Position numbers and translations under genes: made by a program
From: Nocardia higoensis NBRC 100133
GTDB taxonomy: Bacteria; Actinomycetota; Actinomycetes; Mycobacteriales; Mycobacteriaceae
Length of the DNA stretch: 64,000 nt
Direction of reading: 5' to 3'
Assembly: GCF_000308595.1 (NCBI RefSeq)
Contig: NZ_BAGA01000070.1
Location: forward strand, 62,001 to 126,000
Shown here: positions 7,756-17,262 of the stretch, piece by piece
Layout: each line of letters begins with the position of its first letter
Numbering within the stretch: the first letter of the stretch is position 1
Notes under the pieces: generated by a model
Seen by the model: only the letters and a program-made list of their open reading frames with translations
Database searches by the model: none
Told to the model about the DNA's origin: nothing

Positions 7756-8943
7756 ATGGATCTGAGCGATTCCCCGGAAGAAGCCCGATTCCGGGCTCGC
7801 GTGCGCGATTGGCTGGCCGAGACGCTGCCGACGCTCCCCCGGCCCGAGCCCGCCCGGCTGGAGGACAAGCGTGTCCATTGGGCGGCGTGGCAGCGCAAGC
7901 TGTTCGAGGCCGGCTTCGCCGGGCTGTCCTGGCCGACCGAGTACGGCGGCGCGGGCGCCGACGCCAAGATCAAGGCCATCTTCACCGAGGAGATGGATCG
8001 GGCGGGCGCCCCGGAACGGCTGAACATCATCGGCGAGGATTTCGCGGGCCCGACCATCGTGGCGTTCGGCAGCGACGAGCAGAAGCGGCGCTACTTGCGG
8101 CCGATCCTGGAGGGCACCGAGATCTGGTGCCAGCTGTTCTCCGAACCGGAGTCCGGTTCGGATCTGGCCTCGCTGCGCACTAAAGCGACCAAGGTCGAGG
8201 GCGGCTGGTCGATCCAGGGCCAGAAGATCTGGACCTCGCGCGCCCAAATCGCCGACAACGCCATTCTGCTCGCCCGGACCGGCGGCGGCGAGCGGCACCG
8301 AGGAATCACCTACTTCTTGCTGCCCATGTCGGCTCCGGGGGTCACGGTGCGCCCGCTCGCCCACATGCTCGGCGAAGCCGAATTCAACGAGGTCTTCCTC
8401 GATGACGTCTTCGTCCCGGATTCGGCGGTGGTCGGTGAGGTGGACGGTGGCTGGAATGTCGCCATGGGCACGCTCGCCTTCGAACGCGTCGGAATCGCGA
8501 CCGGTCGGGTGAACACCATCCGCGCGGTGCGCGACCTGGTCGCGCAGGTCGAAAGCAGTACCGACGACGAGGGCCTGCCGTTGGCCGCGAAGGCGGAGAT
8601 CCGGCAGCGGATCGCCGACCTCTACGGCCGTGCGCTCACCCACTATCTGATCGGTCAGCGGGTGGTGACCGGCGCTGCAGCGGGTGAGCCGCCGGGCCCG
8701 GTGACCTCCATCGGCAAGCTGTACTTCTGCCCGCTGGTCGAGGACATCGCCGACTTCGGGCTCTCGCTCGGTGAGCTCGGCGGCCAGTTCGGGCTCGCGC
8801 CCGAAAGCGATAGCGCCGACGCCGTTCAGCAACGCTGGCTGCGGCTCGCCTATCAGGCGCGCGGCACCGCCATCGCCGGCGGTTCGACCTTCATCCAACG
8901 CAACATCGCGGCCGAGCGTGTGCTCGGAATGCCCCGGAGCTGA
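7756..8943 (+). CDS. acyl-CoA dehydrogenase, larger subunit type
   Basis: 395 residues, full-length ACAD fold with the FAD/substrate signature QLFSEPESGSDLASLRTKA and the C-terminal STFIQRNIAAERVLGMPRS end typical of actinobacterial FadE alpha subunits. E243 in LAFERVGIA sits where long-chain and isovaleryl ACADs place the catalytic base. The ATG at 7756 is preferred over an upstream in-frame GTG because GGAGG is 5 bp before it. It is followed by a CoA ligase and a short ACAD (10919), the layout of alpha2beta2 dehydrogenases in steroid side-chain degradation. The pairing is inferred. Confidence 0.9.
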   Translation: MDLSDSPEEARFRARVRDWLAETLPTLPRPEPARLEDKRVHWAAWQRKLFEAGFAGLSWPTEYGGAGADAKIKAIFTEEMDRAGAPERLNIIGEDFAGPTIVAFGSDEQKRRYLRPILEGTEIWCQLFSEPESGSDLASLRTKATKVEGGWSIQGQKIWTSRAQIADNAILLARTGGGERHRGITYFLLPMSAPGVTVRPLAHMLGEAEFNEVFLDDVFVPDSAVVGEVDGGWNVAMGTLAFERVGIATGRVNTIRAVRDLVAQVESSTDDEGLPLAAKAEIRQRIADLYGRALTHYLIGQRVVTGAAAGEPPGPVTSIGKLYFCPLVEDIADFGLSLGELGGQFGLAPESDSADAVQQRWLRLAYQARGTAIAGGSTFIQRNIAAERVLGMPRS

Positions 8944-8956
8944 GAAAGGCGGCGTG

Positions 8957-10909
8957 ATGAGCACCTACGTCTGGAATCCGACCCCGGAGCGGATCGCGGA
9001 TGCGAACGTGATGCGGTTGGCGCGCAAGCACGGCATCGACTCGATCGCAGAACTGCGACGACGCTCGACCGCCGATGTCCCCTGGTATTGGAACGCCGCC
9101 GTCGAGGACCTCGGCATCCCATTCACGACACCCTACGAACAGGTACTCGACCTGTCCGGCGGGATCCCATTCCCCGAGTGGTTCGTCGGTGGCACCTTCA
9201 ACGCCGTCGACGCCTGCCTCACCCGCTGGCTCGGCGAGGGCGCGCACCGCCCGGCCATCGTGCACGAGGCCGAGGACGGTACCGTTCGGACCCTCACCTA
9301 CGGCGAGCTGGCCGATCAGGTGGGCCGGGTCGCGGCGGGCCTTGCCGAGTCAGGGATCGGCGAGGGCGATGCCGTCGCCATCTATCTGCCGATGATTCCC
9401 GAGGCGGTGGTGGCCTGCTACGCCGCCGCCGGACTCGGCGCGATCCTGGTGCCGCTGTTCTCCGGATTCGCCGCCCCCGCCATCGCTGCGCGGCTCGCCG
9501 ACGCACAGGTCAAGGCCGTTGTGGTCGCCGACGGCACCGTCCGGCGCGGCCGGACGGTGCCGATGGCAGGCGAACTCGCCGTCGCGCTGCGGCAGAGCCC
9601 GTCGGTGCGTGTGGTCGTCACCGTGGACAACGTCGGCGGCGAGCTGGATTTCGGCGATACCGGTGTCGCCGTCACCGCTTGGGACACGCTCGTGCGCGCA
9701 GATCGACAGCCCTACGCGTTCCAGCCGTTCCCCGCGATGCAGACCCTGATGCTCGGTTACACCTCCGGCACGACCGGAAAGCCCAAGGGGGCAGTGCACA
9801 CACACGCCGGGTTCACGATCAAGGTGGCCACCGAGGTGGCGTACTCGTTCGACATCTCGTCCGGTGACACCTTCTGCTGGATCACCGACATGGGCTGGGT
9901 GATGGGGCCGCTGTCGGCCTTCGGCACACACGCCAACGGAGCCACCCTGATGCTCTACGAGGGCTCCCCGGACGTGCCCGACGCCGGACGGCTGTGGGAT
10001 CTGGTGCAGCGGCACGGAATCACGATGCTCGGCGTCTCCCCGACGCTGATCCGCGCCCTCAAGGCGACACCACTCGCCGAGATCGCGACGCGGGATCTGT
10101 CCTCGGTGCGCGTGCTCGGCTCGACGGGCGAGCCGTGGGATCCCGATTCCTACGACTGGCTGGCGCGCGACGTCTTCGGCGCCCGGGTACCGGTGATCAA
10201 CTTCTCCGGCGGAACCGAGGTCGGCGGTTCCTTCCTGGCGCCCTACCCGGTGGAGCCGATTCCGAGCTGCTCGCTCGGCGGGCCTTCGCTGGGCATGGAC
10301 GTCGATGTCGTCGACGACACCGGGGCACCGCTGCGCGGCGAGATCGGCGAGCTGGTCTGCCGTCAGCCCTGGCCGGCCATGACCCGCGGGGTGTGGCGCG
10401 ATCGCGAGCGCTACCTCGAGTCCTATTGGTCCACCTTCGACGGCATGTGGTGCCACGGCGACTTCGCGCTGGTCGACGACGACGGCCAGTGGTATATCCT
10501 CGGCCGCTCCGACGACGTGATGAACATCGCGGGCAAGCGCTTGGCCCCCGCGGAGGTGGAGTCGGTGCTCACCACTCATCCCGCGGTTGCCGAGGCAGCG
10601 GCGGTCGGCGTGCCCGATGCGAAGAAGGGCGAGACGGTCTGGGTGTTCTGGGTGCCCCGGGCCGACGCGGATGTCGAGGGTGTCTCCGACGAGCTGCGGC
10701 GCCTGGTGGCGACCGGTGTCGGCAAGCCCTTCGCGCCCGCCGAGGTCTGGCCGGTGCGCGCCTTGCCCAAGACCCGGTCGGCCAAGATCCTGCGCCGCGC
10801 TGTGCGGGCCGCGGCGATCGGGACCGACCCGGGTGACCTGTCGAGTGCGGAGAACCCGGAAGCCGTCGAGGCCATCCGCGATGTCGTGCACGGCACGGCG
10901 GCGAACTGA
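8957..10909 (+). CDS. acetyl-CoA-synthetase-like AMP-dependent ligase
   Basis: 650 residues, longer than the 4235 ligase and closer to the acetyl/propionyl-CoA synthetase branch. It has an N-terminal ACAS-like extension (about 1-110), the P-loop YTSGTTGKPKGAVHTH, the hinge GRSDDVMNIAGKRLAPAEVE and a C-terminal catalytic lysine in TRSAKILRR. The start at 8957 follows the dehydrogenase stop by 13 bp. Lying between two acyl-CoA dehydrogenase genes, it probably activates an acid intermediate of the same route. The acid cannot be named from sequence. Confidence 0.88.
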   Translation: MSTYVWNPTPERIADANVMRLARKHGIDSIAELRRRSTADVPWYWNAAVEDLGIPFTTPYEQVLDLSGGIPFPEWFVGGTFNAVDACLTRWLGEGAHRPAIVHEAEDGTVRTLTYGELADQVGRVAAGLAESGIGEGDAVAIYLPMIPEAVVACYAAAGLGAILVPLFSGFAAPAIAARLADAQVKAVVVADGTVRRGRTVPMAGELAVALRQSPSVRVVVTVDNVGGELDFGDTGVAVTAWDTLVRADRQPYAFQPFPAMQTLMLGYTSGTTGKPKGAVHTHAGFTIKVATEVAYSFDISSGDTFCWITDMGWVMGPLSAFGTHANGATLMLYEGSPDVPDAGRLWDLVQRHGITMLGVSPTLIRALKATPLAEIATRDLSSVRVLGSTGEPWDPDSYDWLARDVFGARVPVINFSGGTEVGGSFLAPYPVEPIPSCSLGGPSLGMDVDVVDDTGAPLRGEIGELVCRQPWPAMTRGVWRDRERYLESYWSTFDGMWCHGDFALVDDDGQWYILGRSDDVMNIAGKRLAPAEVESVLTTHPAVAEAAAVGVPDAKKGETVWVFWVPRADADVEGVSDELRRLVATGVGKPFAPAEVWPVRALPKTRSAKILRRAVRAAAIGTDPGDLSSAENPEAVEAIRDVVHGTAAN

Positions 10910-10918
10910 GGAGTGAGA

Positions 10919-11983
10919 ATGCATTGGGAGCTGTCCGAGGAGCAGGAGCTGTTCGCTTCGTCGCTGCGGGATTGGATCGGCGCCAAGTTTCCGATCGACA
11001 CCGTGCGCGCACTGGTGACTTCGGGTGAGACCGCGAATGTCACCGCCGCGCTGATCGGTGAGGGCTGGTGGGGTGTCGGTTACCCGGAGGAAGTCGGTGG
11101 CGAGGGCGGGGGAGTGCTCGAGCTCGCGTTGGCCGCACGAGAGTTCGGCCGCGGCGCGGTGCCCGACTCGTCGTGGATGGCCGCGGCGCTGGTCTCGCCG
11201 TTGCTGACCGGCGACGAACTGGCCGCCCAGTTGTCCGGGGAGCGGCGTTTCGCGCTCGTCGTGCGCGCCGACAGGGTGCCGGATGCAGTGCCCGTTGCGG
11301 CGAACGGTGGCCGACTGATCGGGGTGGTGCCGCATGTGCTCGGTGCCGCCGAAGCCGATGTCCTGCTCGTGCCCGTGCGGGCGGCCTCGGGGCTCGTCAT
11401 CGCGAGGGTCCCGGCCGCGCAGACGGTCCGCACTCCCGGCGATCTCCTCGATCGTGCGCGCTCGGTGAGCACTGTCGAGTTCACCGGCGCGCTCGCCACC
11501 GAGGTCGTGCCCGCCGGGGATGCGCTGTCCCGCGTCGCCGATCTGGCCGCGGTGCTGGTCGCCGCGGACGCGCTGGGCAGTGCCGAGCGGATGCTGGACC
11601 TCGCGGTGGCATACAGCAAGCAGCGCAAGCAGTTCGGCCAGTTCATCGGCGCATTCCAGGCCGTGAAGCACGCGGCTGCGCAGATGCTCGTCACGGTGGA
11701 GGCCGCCTATTCGACGGCGCTGTACGCCGCGGCCGCGGTCCAGGCGGCCCGTGTGGACGCTGCGACTGTCGCGGCGGTGGCCAAGGCACAGGTCACCGGC
11801 CCGGTCGCCGGCCTCGCGGATTCCGCGCTGACCGTGCACGGGGCGATCGGCTACACGTGGGAGCACGACCTGCATCTGTTCTACAAGCGCGCGAAGCTCG
11901 ACCGGGTTCTCTTCGGAGCACCTGCGGCGTGGAACGAGCGGATAGCCACCGCGCTGCTCGGTGCCCCTGACGTCGGGGAATAG
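10919..11983 (+). CDS. acyl-CoA dehydrogenase, shorter partner subunit
   Basis: 354 residues, ACAD fold with a shortened middle domain and no obvious catalytic glutamate. The helical C-terminal part is conserved (YSKQRKQFGQFIGAFQAVKH and VHGAIGYTWEHDLHLFYKRA). In mycobacterial FadE heterotetramers the shorter subunit has this look and works only with a larger partner, here probably 7756. The ATG at 10919 has AGGAG just upstream; an in-frame GTG lies 6 bp earlier. It closes the operon 7756-11983. Confidence 0.87.
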   Translation: MHWELSEEQELFASSLRDWIGAKFPIDTVRALVTSGETANVTAALIGEGWWGVGYPEEVGGEGGGVLELALAAREFGRGAVPDSSWMAAALVSPLLTGDELAAQLSGERRFALVVRADRVPDAVPVAANGGRLIGVVPHVLGAAEADVLLVPVRAASGLVIARVPAAQTVRTPGDLLDRARSVSTVEFTGALATEVVPAGDALSRVADLAAVLVAADALGSAERMLDLAVAYSKQRKQFGQFIGAFQAVKHAAAQMLVTVEAAYSTALYAAAAVQAARVDAATVAAVAKAQVTGPVAGLADSALTVHGAIGYTWEHDLHLFYKRAKLDRVLFGAPAAWNERIATALLGAPDVGE

Positions 11984-11994
11984 TCCGCGTTTTC

Positions 11995-12011
11995 TTTTGG
12001 TCAGTCCATTG
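11995..12011. promoter_or_regulatory. FadR/GntR-like operator (site 4)
   Basis: TTTTGGTCAGTCCATTG lies 37-53 bp before the GTG start of the acyl-CoA dehydrogenase at 12048. The left arm TTTTGGT is perfect; the right arm is degenerate (TCCA). It has the same core as the site in front of the BadI-like gene at 26674, read on the other strand. Confidence 0.5.
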
Positions 12012-12047
12012 TTATAGTTACCGCAAAGATGAGAGGGAGAACCCCAG

Positions 12048-13214
12048 GTGGATTTCGAACTGACGGAAGACCAGGTCACCATTCGTGACGCGGTCGCCGA
12101 ACTCGCGGCGAAGTTCGACGATCAGTACTGGGCGGAGAAGGACGCGGCGCACGAATTCCCGACGGAGTTCTACAACGCCTTCGCCGAAGGCGGCTGGCTG
12201 GGCATCACCACCCCGGAGGAGTACGGCGGGCACGGCTACGGCATCACCGAGGCCTCGATCCTGCTCGAACAGGTGGCCGCCTCCGGTGCCGGAATGAACG
12301 GTGCCAGCTCGATGCATCTGTCGATCTTCGGCATGCATCCGGTGATCGTGCACGGCAGCGAGGAACTCAAGCAGCGCACGCTGCCGCGCATCGTCAACGG
12401 CGATCTGCACGTGTGCTTCGGCGTCACCGAACCGGGCGCCGGTCTCGACACCACCCGGATCACCACCTTCGCCCGCCGGGAGGGCGACACCTACGTCGTC
12501 AACGGCCGCAAGGTCTGGATCTCCAAGGCGATGGAGTCGGAGAAGATCCTGCTGCTGACGCGAACGCAGAAGTTCGACGAGTCGCCGCGCAAGACCGACG
12601 GCATGACCTTGTTCCTCACCGACCTCGACCGGAGCAAGGTCGAGATCCGGCCCATCTCGAAGATGGGGCGCAACGCCGTCACCTCCAACGAGCTGTTCAT
12701 CGACAATCTCGAGATCCCGGTGGAGGACCGCGTCGGCGAGGAGGGCAAAGGCTTCACCTACATTCTCGACGGCCTGAACCCCGAGCGGATGCTGGTGGCC
12801 GCCGAGGCGCTCGGCATCGGTCGGGCCGCGCTCCGGGCCGGCGTGCGCTACGGCAACGACCGCGAAGTCTTCGGCCGTCCGATCGGCAAGAACCAGGGCA
12901 TCCAGTTCCCACTCGCCGACTCGCTGGCACGGCTGGACGCCGCCGAACTCATGCTGCGCAAGGCGACCTGGCTCTACGACAACGGCCTGCCCTGCGCCCG
13001 GGAAGCGAACACCGCCAAGTACCTGTGCGCCGACGCCGGTTTCGACGCCGCCGATCGGGCACTGCAGACGCATGGCGGCATGGGCTACTCCGAGGAGTAC
13101 AACGTCTCCCGCTACTTCCGCGAAGCCCGGCTGACCCGGATCGCGCCGATCAGCCAGGAGATGGTGCTGAACTTCCTCGGCTCGCATGTCCTCGGCCTCC
13201 CCAGGAGCTACTGA
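12048..13214 (+). CDS. acyl-CoA dehydrogenase
   Basis: 388 residues, full length. It has TEPGAGLDTTRITTFA (substrate/FAD loop), VNGRKVWISKAMESE, and the QTHGGMGYSEEYNVSRYFRE C-terminal block. E246 in LNPERMLVA is at the position of the catalytic base in isovaleryl and long-chain ACADs. It starts at GTG with GAGAGGGA about 10 bp upstream. It is first in a tight operon (SDR, thiolase, CoA-transferase), overlapping the SDR start by 1 bp. The role is 2,3-dehydrogenation of a pathway acyl-CoA. Confidence 0.92.
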   Translation: MDFELTEDQVTIRDAVAELAAKFDDQYWAEKDAAHEFPTEFYNAFAEGGWLGITTPEEYGGHGYGITEASILLEQVAASGAGMNGASSMHLSIFGMHPVIVHGSEELKQRTLPRIVNGDLHVCFGVTEPGAGLDTTRITTFARREGDTYVVNGRKVWISKAMESEKILLLTRTQKFDESPRKTDGMTLFLTDLDRSKVEIRPISKMGRNAVTSNELFIDNLEIPVEDRVGEEGKGFTYILDGLNPERMLVAAEALGIGRAALRAGVRYGNDREVFGRPIGKNQGIQFPLADSLARLDAAELMLRKATWLYDNGLPCAREANTAKYLCADAGFDAADRALQTHGGMGYSEEYNVSRYFREARLTRIAPISQEMVLNFLGSHVLGLPRSY

Positions 13215-13996
13215 TGACCGACAAGACAACGCCCGCCGGCCTTCAGGCCTTCGCGCTCGACGGTCGTACCGCACTCGTGACCGGCGCCGGTGGCGGCGTC
13301 GGAGCAGCCGTCGCCGAAGCCTTCGCCGCGGCGGGCGCCGCGGTGCTGGTCACCGATATCGACAAGGACGCGGCCGCCGCGGTCGCCGCACGTATCACCG
13401 AGACCGGTGGGACAGCGGATTCGTTCGCCCTCGACGTCTGCGATCCTGGCAACGCGCGCGATGCCGCCGCCGCGGCCGCCCGGCTGGGCGGCGGCACGCT
13501 GCACATCCTGGTGAACAACGCCGGGGTGATCGCCCCGGCGATGTTCCCGCAGCTGGACGAGGTGAAGTTCCGTCGGGTGCTCGACACGCACCTGATGGGT
13601 AGTTACCACTGCAGCCAGGCCGCACTGGATCATCTGCCCGACGACGGTACCGGCCGGATCATCAACGTCACTTCTGCGGCGGGACTGACCGGCACCATCG
13701 GGCAGGCCAACTACGGCGCGGCGAAAGCCGCGATTATCGGGCTGACCAAGTCGCTGGCCCGGGAGCTGGCTCGCCGCGCCATCACGGTGAACGCGATCGC
13801 TCCGCTCGCCGCCACCGCCATGACCGAGAACATCCGCAGCAACGAGAAGCTGGCGGCCAAGACGCTCGCGCGTATCCCGCTGGGCCGTTGGGCCTATCCG
13901 GACGAGATCGCGCCCACCTTCGTCTTCCTGGCCTCGGGCGCCGCAGGATACATCACCGGCCAGGTGCTGCCGGTCGACGGTGGGACGGTGATCTGA
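13214..13996 (+). CDS. SDR-family 3-hydroxyacyl-CoA dehydrogenase/3-oxoacyl reductase
   Basis: 260 residues, a classical SDR with TGAGGGVGAAVAEAF (cofactor loop), NNAG at 101-104, and catalytic S154, Y167 and K171 in YGAAKAA. Asp in TDIDKD after the second beta strand suggests NAD(H). It sits between an acyl-CoA dehydrogenase and a thiolase with 1-bp and 1-bp junctions, so it probably oxidises a 3-hydroxyacyl-CoA before thiolysis. It could also be a FabG-like enzyme. Confidence 0.87.
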   Translation: MTDKTTPAGLQAFALDGRTALVTGAGGGVGAAVAEAFAAAGAAVLVTDIDKDAAAAVAARITETGGTADSFALDVCDPGNARDAAAAAARLGGGTLHILVNNAGVIAPAMFPQLDEVKFRRVLDTHLMGSYHCSQAALDHLPDDGTGRIINVTSAAGLTGTIGQANYGAAKAAIIGLTKSLARELARRAITVNAIAPLAATAMTENIRSNEKLAAKTLARIPLGRWAYPDEIAPTFVFLASGAAGYITGQVLPVDGGTVI

Positions 13997-13997
13997 C

Positions 13998-15194
13998 ATG
14001 AGCCGAGTTTCCGGACCTTTCGCGAACGCGGGCCGTGAGGTGGTGATCGCCGAGGCGGTTCGCACTCCGATCGGCAAGTCACACCCGGAGAAGGGATGGT
14101 TCCGCGATACCCATCCCAACGCCATGCTTGCCGCCTGCTACCAGGACCTCGTCGCGCGCACGGGCATCGACCCGGCTGTGGTGGAGGATCTGGTCATCGG
14201 GTGCACCGCTCCCTTCGGCGAGCAGTCCCGCAATATCGGGCGCAATGCCTGGCTCCAGGCGGGCTACCCCGCCGAGGTTCCGGCCACCACACTGGACCGG
14301 CGCTGCGGATCGGCGCAGACCGCGGTGAACTTCGCGGCCGCGCTCGTCGCGTCGGGCGTGCACGACATCGTCATCGCCGGTGGTGTCGAGCACATGGGGC
14401 ACGTGCCGATGAACTCCCCGGTCGCGATCAGCGAGCTGTACGGCGAACCGTGGCCTGCCGAGCTCCGGGCGCGCTACGACTTCGTCTCTCAGGGCGAGAG
14501 CGCTGAGCTGATCGCCGATCGCTGGGGCATCTCGCGCACCGAGATGGACGAGTTCGCGGTGCGGTCCCATCGCCTGGCCGCCGAAGCGGTCGGCGCGGGA
14601 CGGTTCACCGACGAGATGGTGCGGATGGAACTGGACGGTGAGATCCGCACGGGCGATCAGTGCATCCGGCCCGGAACGTCCCTGGAGACGCTGGGCAAGC
14701 TCGCACCGGTGTTCCGCCCCGACCACGGGCGCGTCACCGCGGGCAGCTCCAGCCCGATCTGTGACAGCGCCGCCGCGGTGCTGCTGTGTACGCGGGAGGC
14801 CGCCGAACGGTACGGACTGCGGGTGCGGGCGCGTATCGCCGATCAGACCACGGTCGGCGTCGATCCGATCATCATGCTCACCGGGCCGATCCCGGCCACG
14901 CACAAGCTGCTCGATCGCAACGGTCTCACCGTCGACGACATCGACCTCTTCGAGGTCAACGAAGCCTTCTCCTCGGTCGTGCTGGCCTGGCAGCGGGAAC
15001 TGAAGCCGGACGAGAACCGGGTGAACGTCAACGGCGGCGCGATCGCGCTCGGGCACGCAGTCGGCGCCACCGGCGCGCGGCTGATCGCGTCGATCCTGCG
15101 CGAGATGGAGCGTCGCGACAGCGCGCTCGGCTTGGTCACCATGTGCTGCGGCGGCGGACTGGGCACCGGCACGCTGCTCGAGCGGGTGGATTGA
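13998..15194 (+). CDS. acetyl-CoA acyltransferase (thiolase)
   Basis: 398 residues, the length of degradative thiolases. The nucleophile is C103 in LDRRCGSAQ, with the active-site histidine H353 in ALGHAVGATG and C384 in MCCGGGLGTG. The normal NEAF motif is in FEVNEAFSSV. It cleaves a 3-oxoacyl-CoA with CoA, releasing acetyl- or propionyl-CoA. It is tightly coupled to the SDR before it and overlaps the CoA-transferase after it by 1 bp, so the set is one beta-oxidation operon. Confidence 0.92.
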   Translation: MSRVSGPFANAGREVVIAEAVRTPIGKSHPEKGWFRDTHPNAMLAACYQDLVARTGIDPAVVEDLVIGCTAPFGEQSRNIGRNAWLQAGYPAEVPATTLDRRCGSAQTAVNFAAALVASGVHDIVIAGGVEHMGHVPMNSPVAISELYGEPWPAELRARYDFVSQGESAELIADRWGISRTEMDEFAVRSHRLAAEAVGAGRFTDEMVRMELDGEIRTGDQCIRPGTSLETLGKLAPVFRPDHGRVTAGSSSPICDSAAAVLLCTREAAERYGLRVRARIADQTTVGVDPIIMLTGPIPATHKLLDRNGLTVDDIDLFEVNEAFSSVVLAWQRELKPDENRVNVNGGAIALGHAVGATGARLIASILREMERRDSALGLVTMCCGGGLGTGTLLERVD

Positions 15195-16423
15195 TGGTGA
15201 ATTTCGGCGAGCTGATCCGGCCGGGCGCCGGGGTGTGGTGGAGCCAGGCCGCCGCCGAGCCACGCCCCTTGGTCGACCAGCTGCTGGCGCAGGCGGACGC
15301 GCTCGGACCGCTGCGATTGTTCACCGGGCTCAGCTGGAACGATCAACTGGCGCAATCGTTCTCGTCGGCCGACACGATGGTTTCCTACGGTGGTCTCGGT
15401 GCGCTCCGCGAGCTGGGCGCGACCGATCAGCTCGAGGTGGTTCCCTGCCACTACTCGGCGCTGCCGCGGATGTTCGGCGAGCGGCGACTGCCGTGCGATG
15501 CGGGGCTCATCCAGGTGGCGCCGCCGGATCGGGACGGCTTGTGCTCGATGGGCATCGGTGTCGACTACATGGCCGATGCACTCGAGCACACGCCGGTGCT
15601 GATCGCCGAGATCAACGCGCAGATGCCGGTGGTTCCGGGTTCGCCCCGCATTCCCGTGGAGCGCTTCGCAGCCACGATCAGTACCGATAGGCCGCTGCAG
15701 GAGGAGAACCGCCGTCCGGCCGGCGAGCCGGACCTGGCGATCGCCGGGTACATCGCCGAACTGATCGAAGACGGCGACACCGTCCAGGTCGGCATCGGCT
15801 CGCTCGGAGCGGCCGTCCACGATGCGCTCTCCGGGCATCGCGACCTGGGCGTACACACCGGCATGATCACCGACGGTGTGCTGGAATTGATCGACAAGGG
15901 CGTGGTCACCGGGGCGCGTAAGCAGATCGATGCGGGACGGGTGGTGGCCGGTACCGCTCTCGGCTCGTCCGAGCTGTACGGGCGGCTCCCGGAATTGCCG
16001 GTGCTGTTCCGGCCGACCAGTTACACCCATGCGCCGCAGGTGCTCTCGCAGCTGTCGTCTCTGGTCGCGGTGAACTTCGCGATCGAGGTCGACCTGACCG
16101 GGCAGGTGGGGGCGGAGATGAGCCGCGGGACATACCTGGGAGCGGTCGGTGGCCAGGTCGATTTCGCGCGGGCGGCCGCGCTGACCGGCAAGCGGTCCAT
16201 CATCGCGCTCCGCTCGACGGTGCGCGGACGCTCGTCACTCAAGGCGACCCTCGACGAGGGGGTCGTCACGACCGCGCGTGCCGACGTCGACTGCGTCGTC
16301 ACCGAACACGGGATCGCGCACCTGCGCGGCCAACCGCTGGCCGAACGCCGGCGCCGCCTCATCGCTGTCGCCGCACCGGAATTTCGCGACGACCTCACCC
16401 GCGCTGCGCGTGCCGCAGCGTGA
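15194..16423 (+). CDS. acetyl-CoA hydrolase/CoA-transferase family protein
   Basis: 409 residues of the single-chain AcH/4-hydroxybutyrate CoA-transferase family. [19 protein letters not shown] holds the family's active-site glutamate, and [20 protein letters not shown] is the typical C-terminus. The start overlaps the thiolase stop by 1 bp. The probable role is to move CoA between a pathway acid and acetyl-CoA or succinyl-CoA, or to recycle CoA from thiolase products. Its exact substrates cannot be told from sequence. Confidence 0.85.
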   Translation: MVNFGELIRPGAGVWWSQAAAEPRPLVDQLLAQADALGPLRLFTGLSWNDQLAQSFSSADTMVSYGGLGALRELGATDQLEVVPCHYSALPRMFGERRLPCDAGLIQVAPPDRDGLCSMGIGVDYMADALEHTPVLIAEINAQMPVVPGSPRIPVERFAATISTDRPLQEENRRPAGEPDLAIAGYIAELIEDGDTVQVGIGSLGAAVHDALSGHRDLGVHTGMITDGVLELIDKGVVTGARKQIDAGRVVAGTALGSSELYGRLPELPVLFRPTSYTHAPQVLSQLSSLVAVNFAIEVDLTGQVGAEMSRGTYLGAVGGQVDFARAAALTGKRSIIALRSTVRGRSSLKATLDEGVVTTARADVDCVVTEHGIAHLRGQPLAERRRRLIAVAAPEFRDDLTRAARAAA

Positions 16424-16503
16424 CTGCACCAAGGACAGACCGAAGACAGCAGGGTGCGGGCAGCCGCGCCTGAGGACTGATCACTATCGAAAGGATCGAC
16501 ATC

Positions 16504-17262
16504 ATGAGCAACCGAGTCGCACTCGTCACCGGTGGCGCGCAGGGCATCGGCGAAGGAATCTCGCGCAAACTGGCCGCGGTGGGCTTCCGGGTCGCCGTGG
16601 CCGACCTGAATCTGGAGGCCGCCCAGCAGACTGCGAAGGAGATCGAAGCGGCGGGCGGTGCGGCCGTGGCCATTTCCGTCGATGTCACCGACACCGCATC
16701 GGTGCGCGCCGCGGTGGAGCAGGTCACCACCGAACTCGGCCCGATCGAGGTCGTCGTCAACAACGCCGGCTGGGACGATTTCATGAAGTTCCTCGACACC
16801 GACGAGGCCTTCTGGGACAAGATCCTCGAGATCAACTTCAAGGGTGCGCTGCGGGTCAACCATTCCGTGGTGCCGGGCATGATCGAGCGCGGATTCGGCC
16901 GTGTGATCAACATCGGGTCGGACGCGGGACGGGTCGGTTCCTCGCTGGAGGCGGTCTACTCGGGCGCCAAGGGCGGCATCATCGCCTTCACCAAGACCCT
17001 GGCCCGGGAGGTCGCGACCAAGGGCGTGACCGTGAACACGGTGTGCCCCGGCCCGACCGACACTCCCGCGCTGCGCAAGTTCGCCGACAACTCCGGCCAG
17101 GACGCCGACAAGGTGATCGGCGGAATGACCCGCTCGGTGCCGATGAAGCGCCTCGCGCTGCCCGCCGATATCGCCGCGGCGGTCGCTTTCTTCGCCTCGG
17201 ACGAGGCGGGCTACATCACAGGCCAGACGCTGTCGGTCAGCGGCGGCTTGACGATGGCATGA
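16504..17262 (+). CDS. BadH-like 2-hydroxycyclohexanecarboxyl-CoA dehydrogenase (SDR)
   Basis: 252 residues, a classical SDR with [12 protein letters not shown]139, Y152 and K156 in VYSGAKGG. Several stretches match what I know of Rhodopseudomonas palustris Bad[31 protein letters not shown] and the C-terminal LSVSGGLTM. BadH oxidises 2-hydroxycyclohexane-1-carboxyl-CoA to the 2-keto ester just before ring opening. The next gene, a BadI/MenB-like hydrolase, overlaps it by 4 bp (ATGA), which supports this role. AAAGGA lies about 8 bp before the ATG. The real substrate may be a substituted ring. Confidence 0.82.
   Translation: MSNRVALVTGGAQGIGEGISRKLAAVGFRVAVADLNLEAAQQTAKEIEAAGGAAVAISVDVTDTASVRAAVEQVTTELGPIEVVVNNAGWDDFMKFLDTDEAFWDKILEINFKGALRVNHSVVPGMIERGFGRVINIGSDAGRVGSSLEAVYSGAKGGIIAFTKTLAREVATKGVTVNTVCPGPTDTPALRKFADNSGQDADKVIGGMTRSVPMKRLALPADIAAAVAFFASDEAGYITGQTLSVSGGLTMA

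Noticed and set aside
9350..12082. A minus-strand frame of about 900 codons over the CoA ligase and acyl-CoA dehydrogenase
   Set aside because: Antisense shadow with no family similarity; the plus strand has intact enzymes throughout.
16433..16441. A tenth GntR-type operator before the BadH-like gene
   Set aside because: GGACAGACC fits the core, but the AT-rich arms are missing and short GC-rich matches are expected by chance, so it is not listed as a feature.
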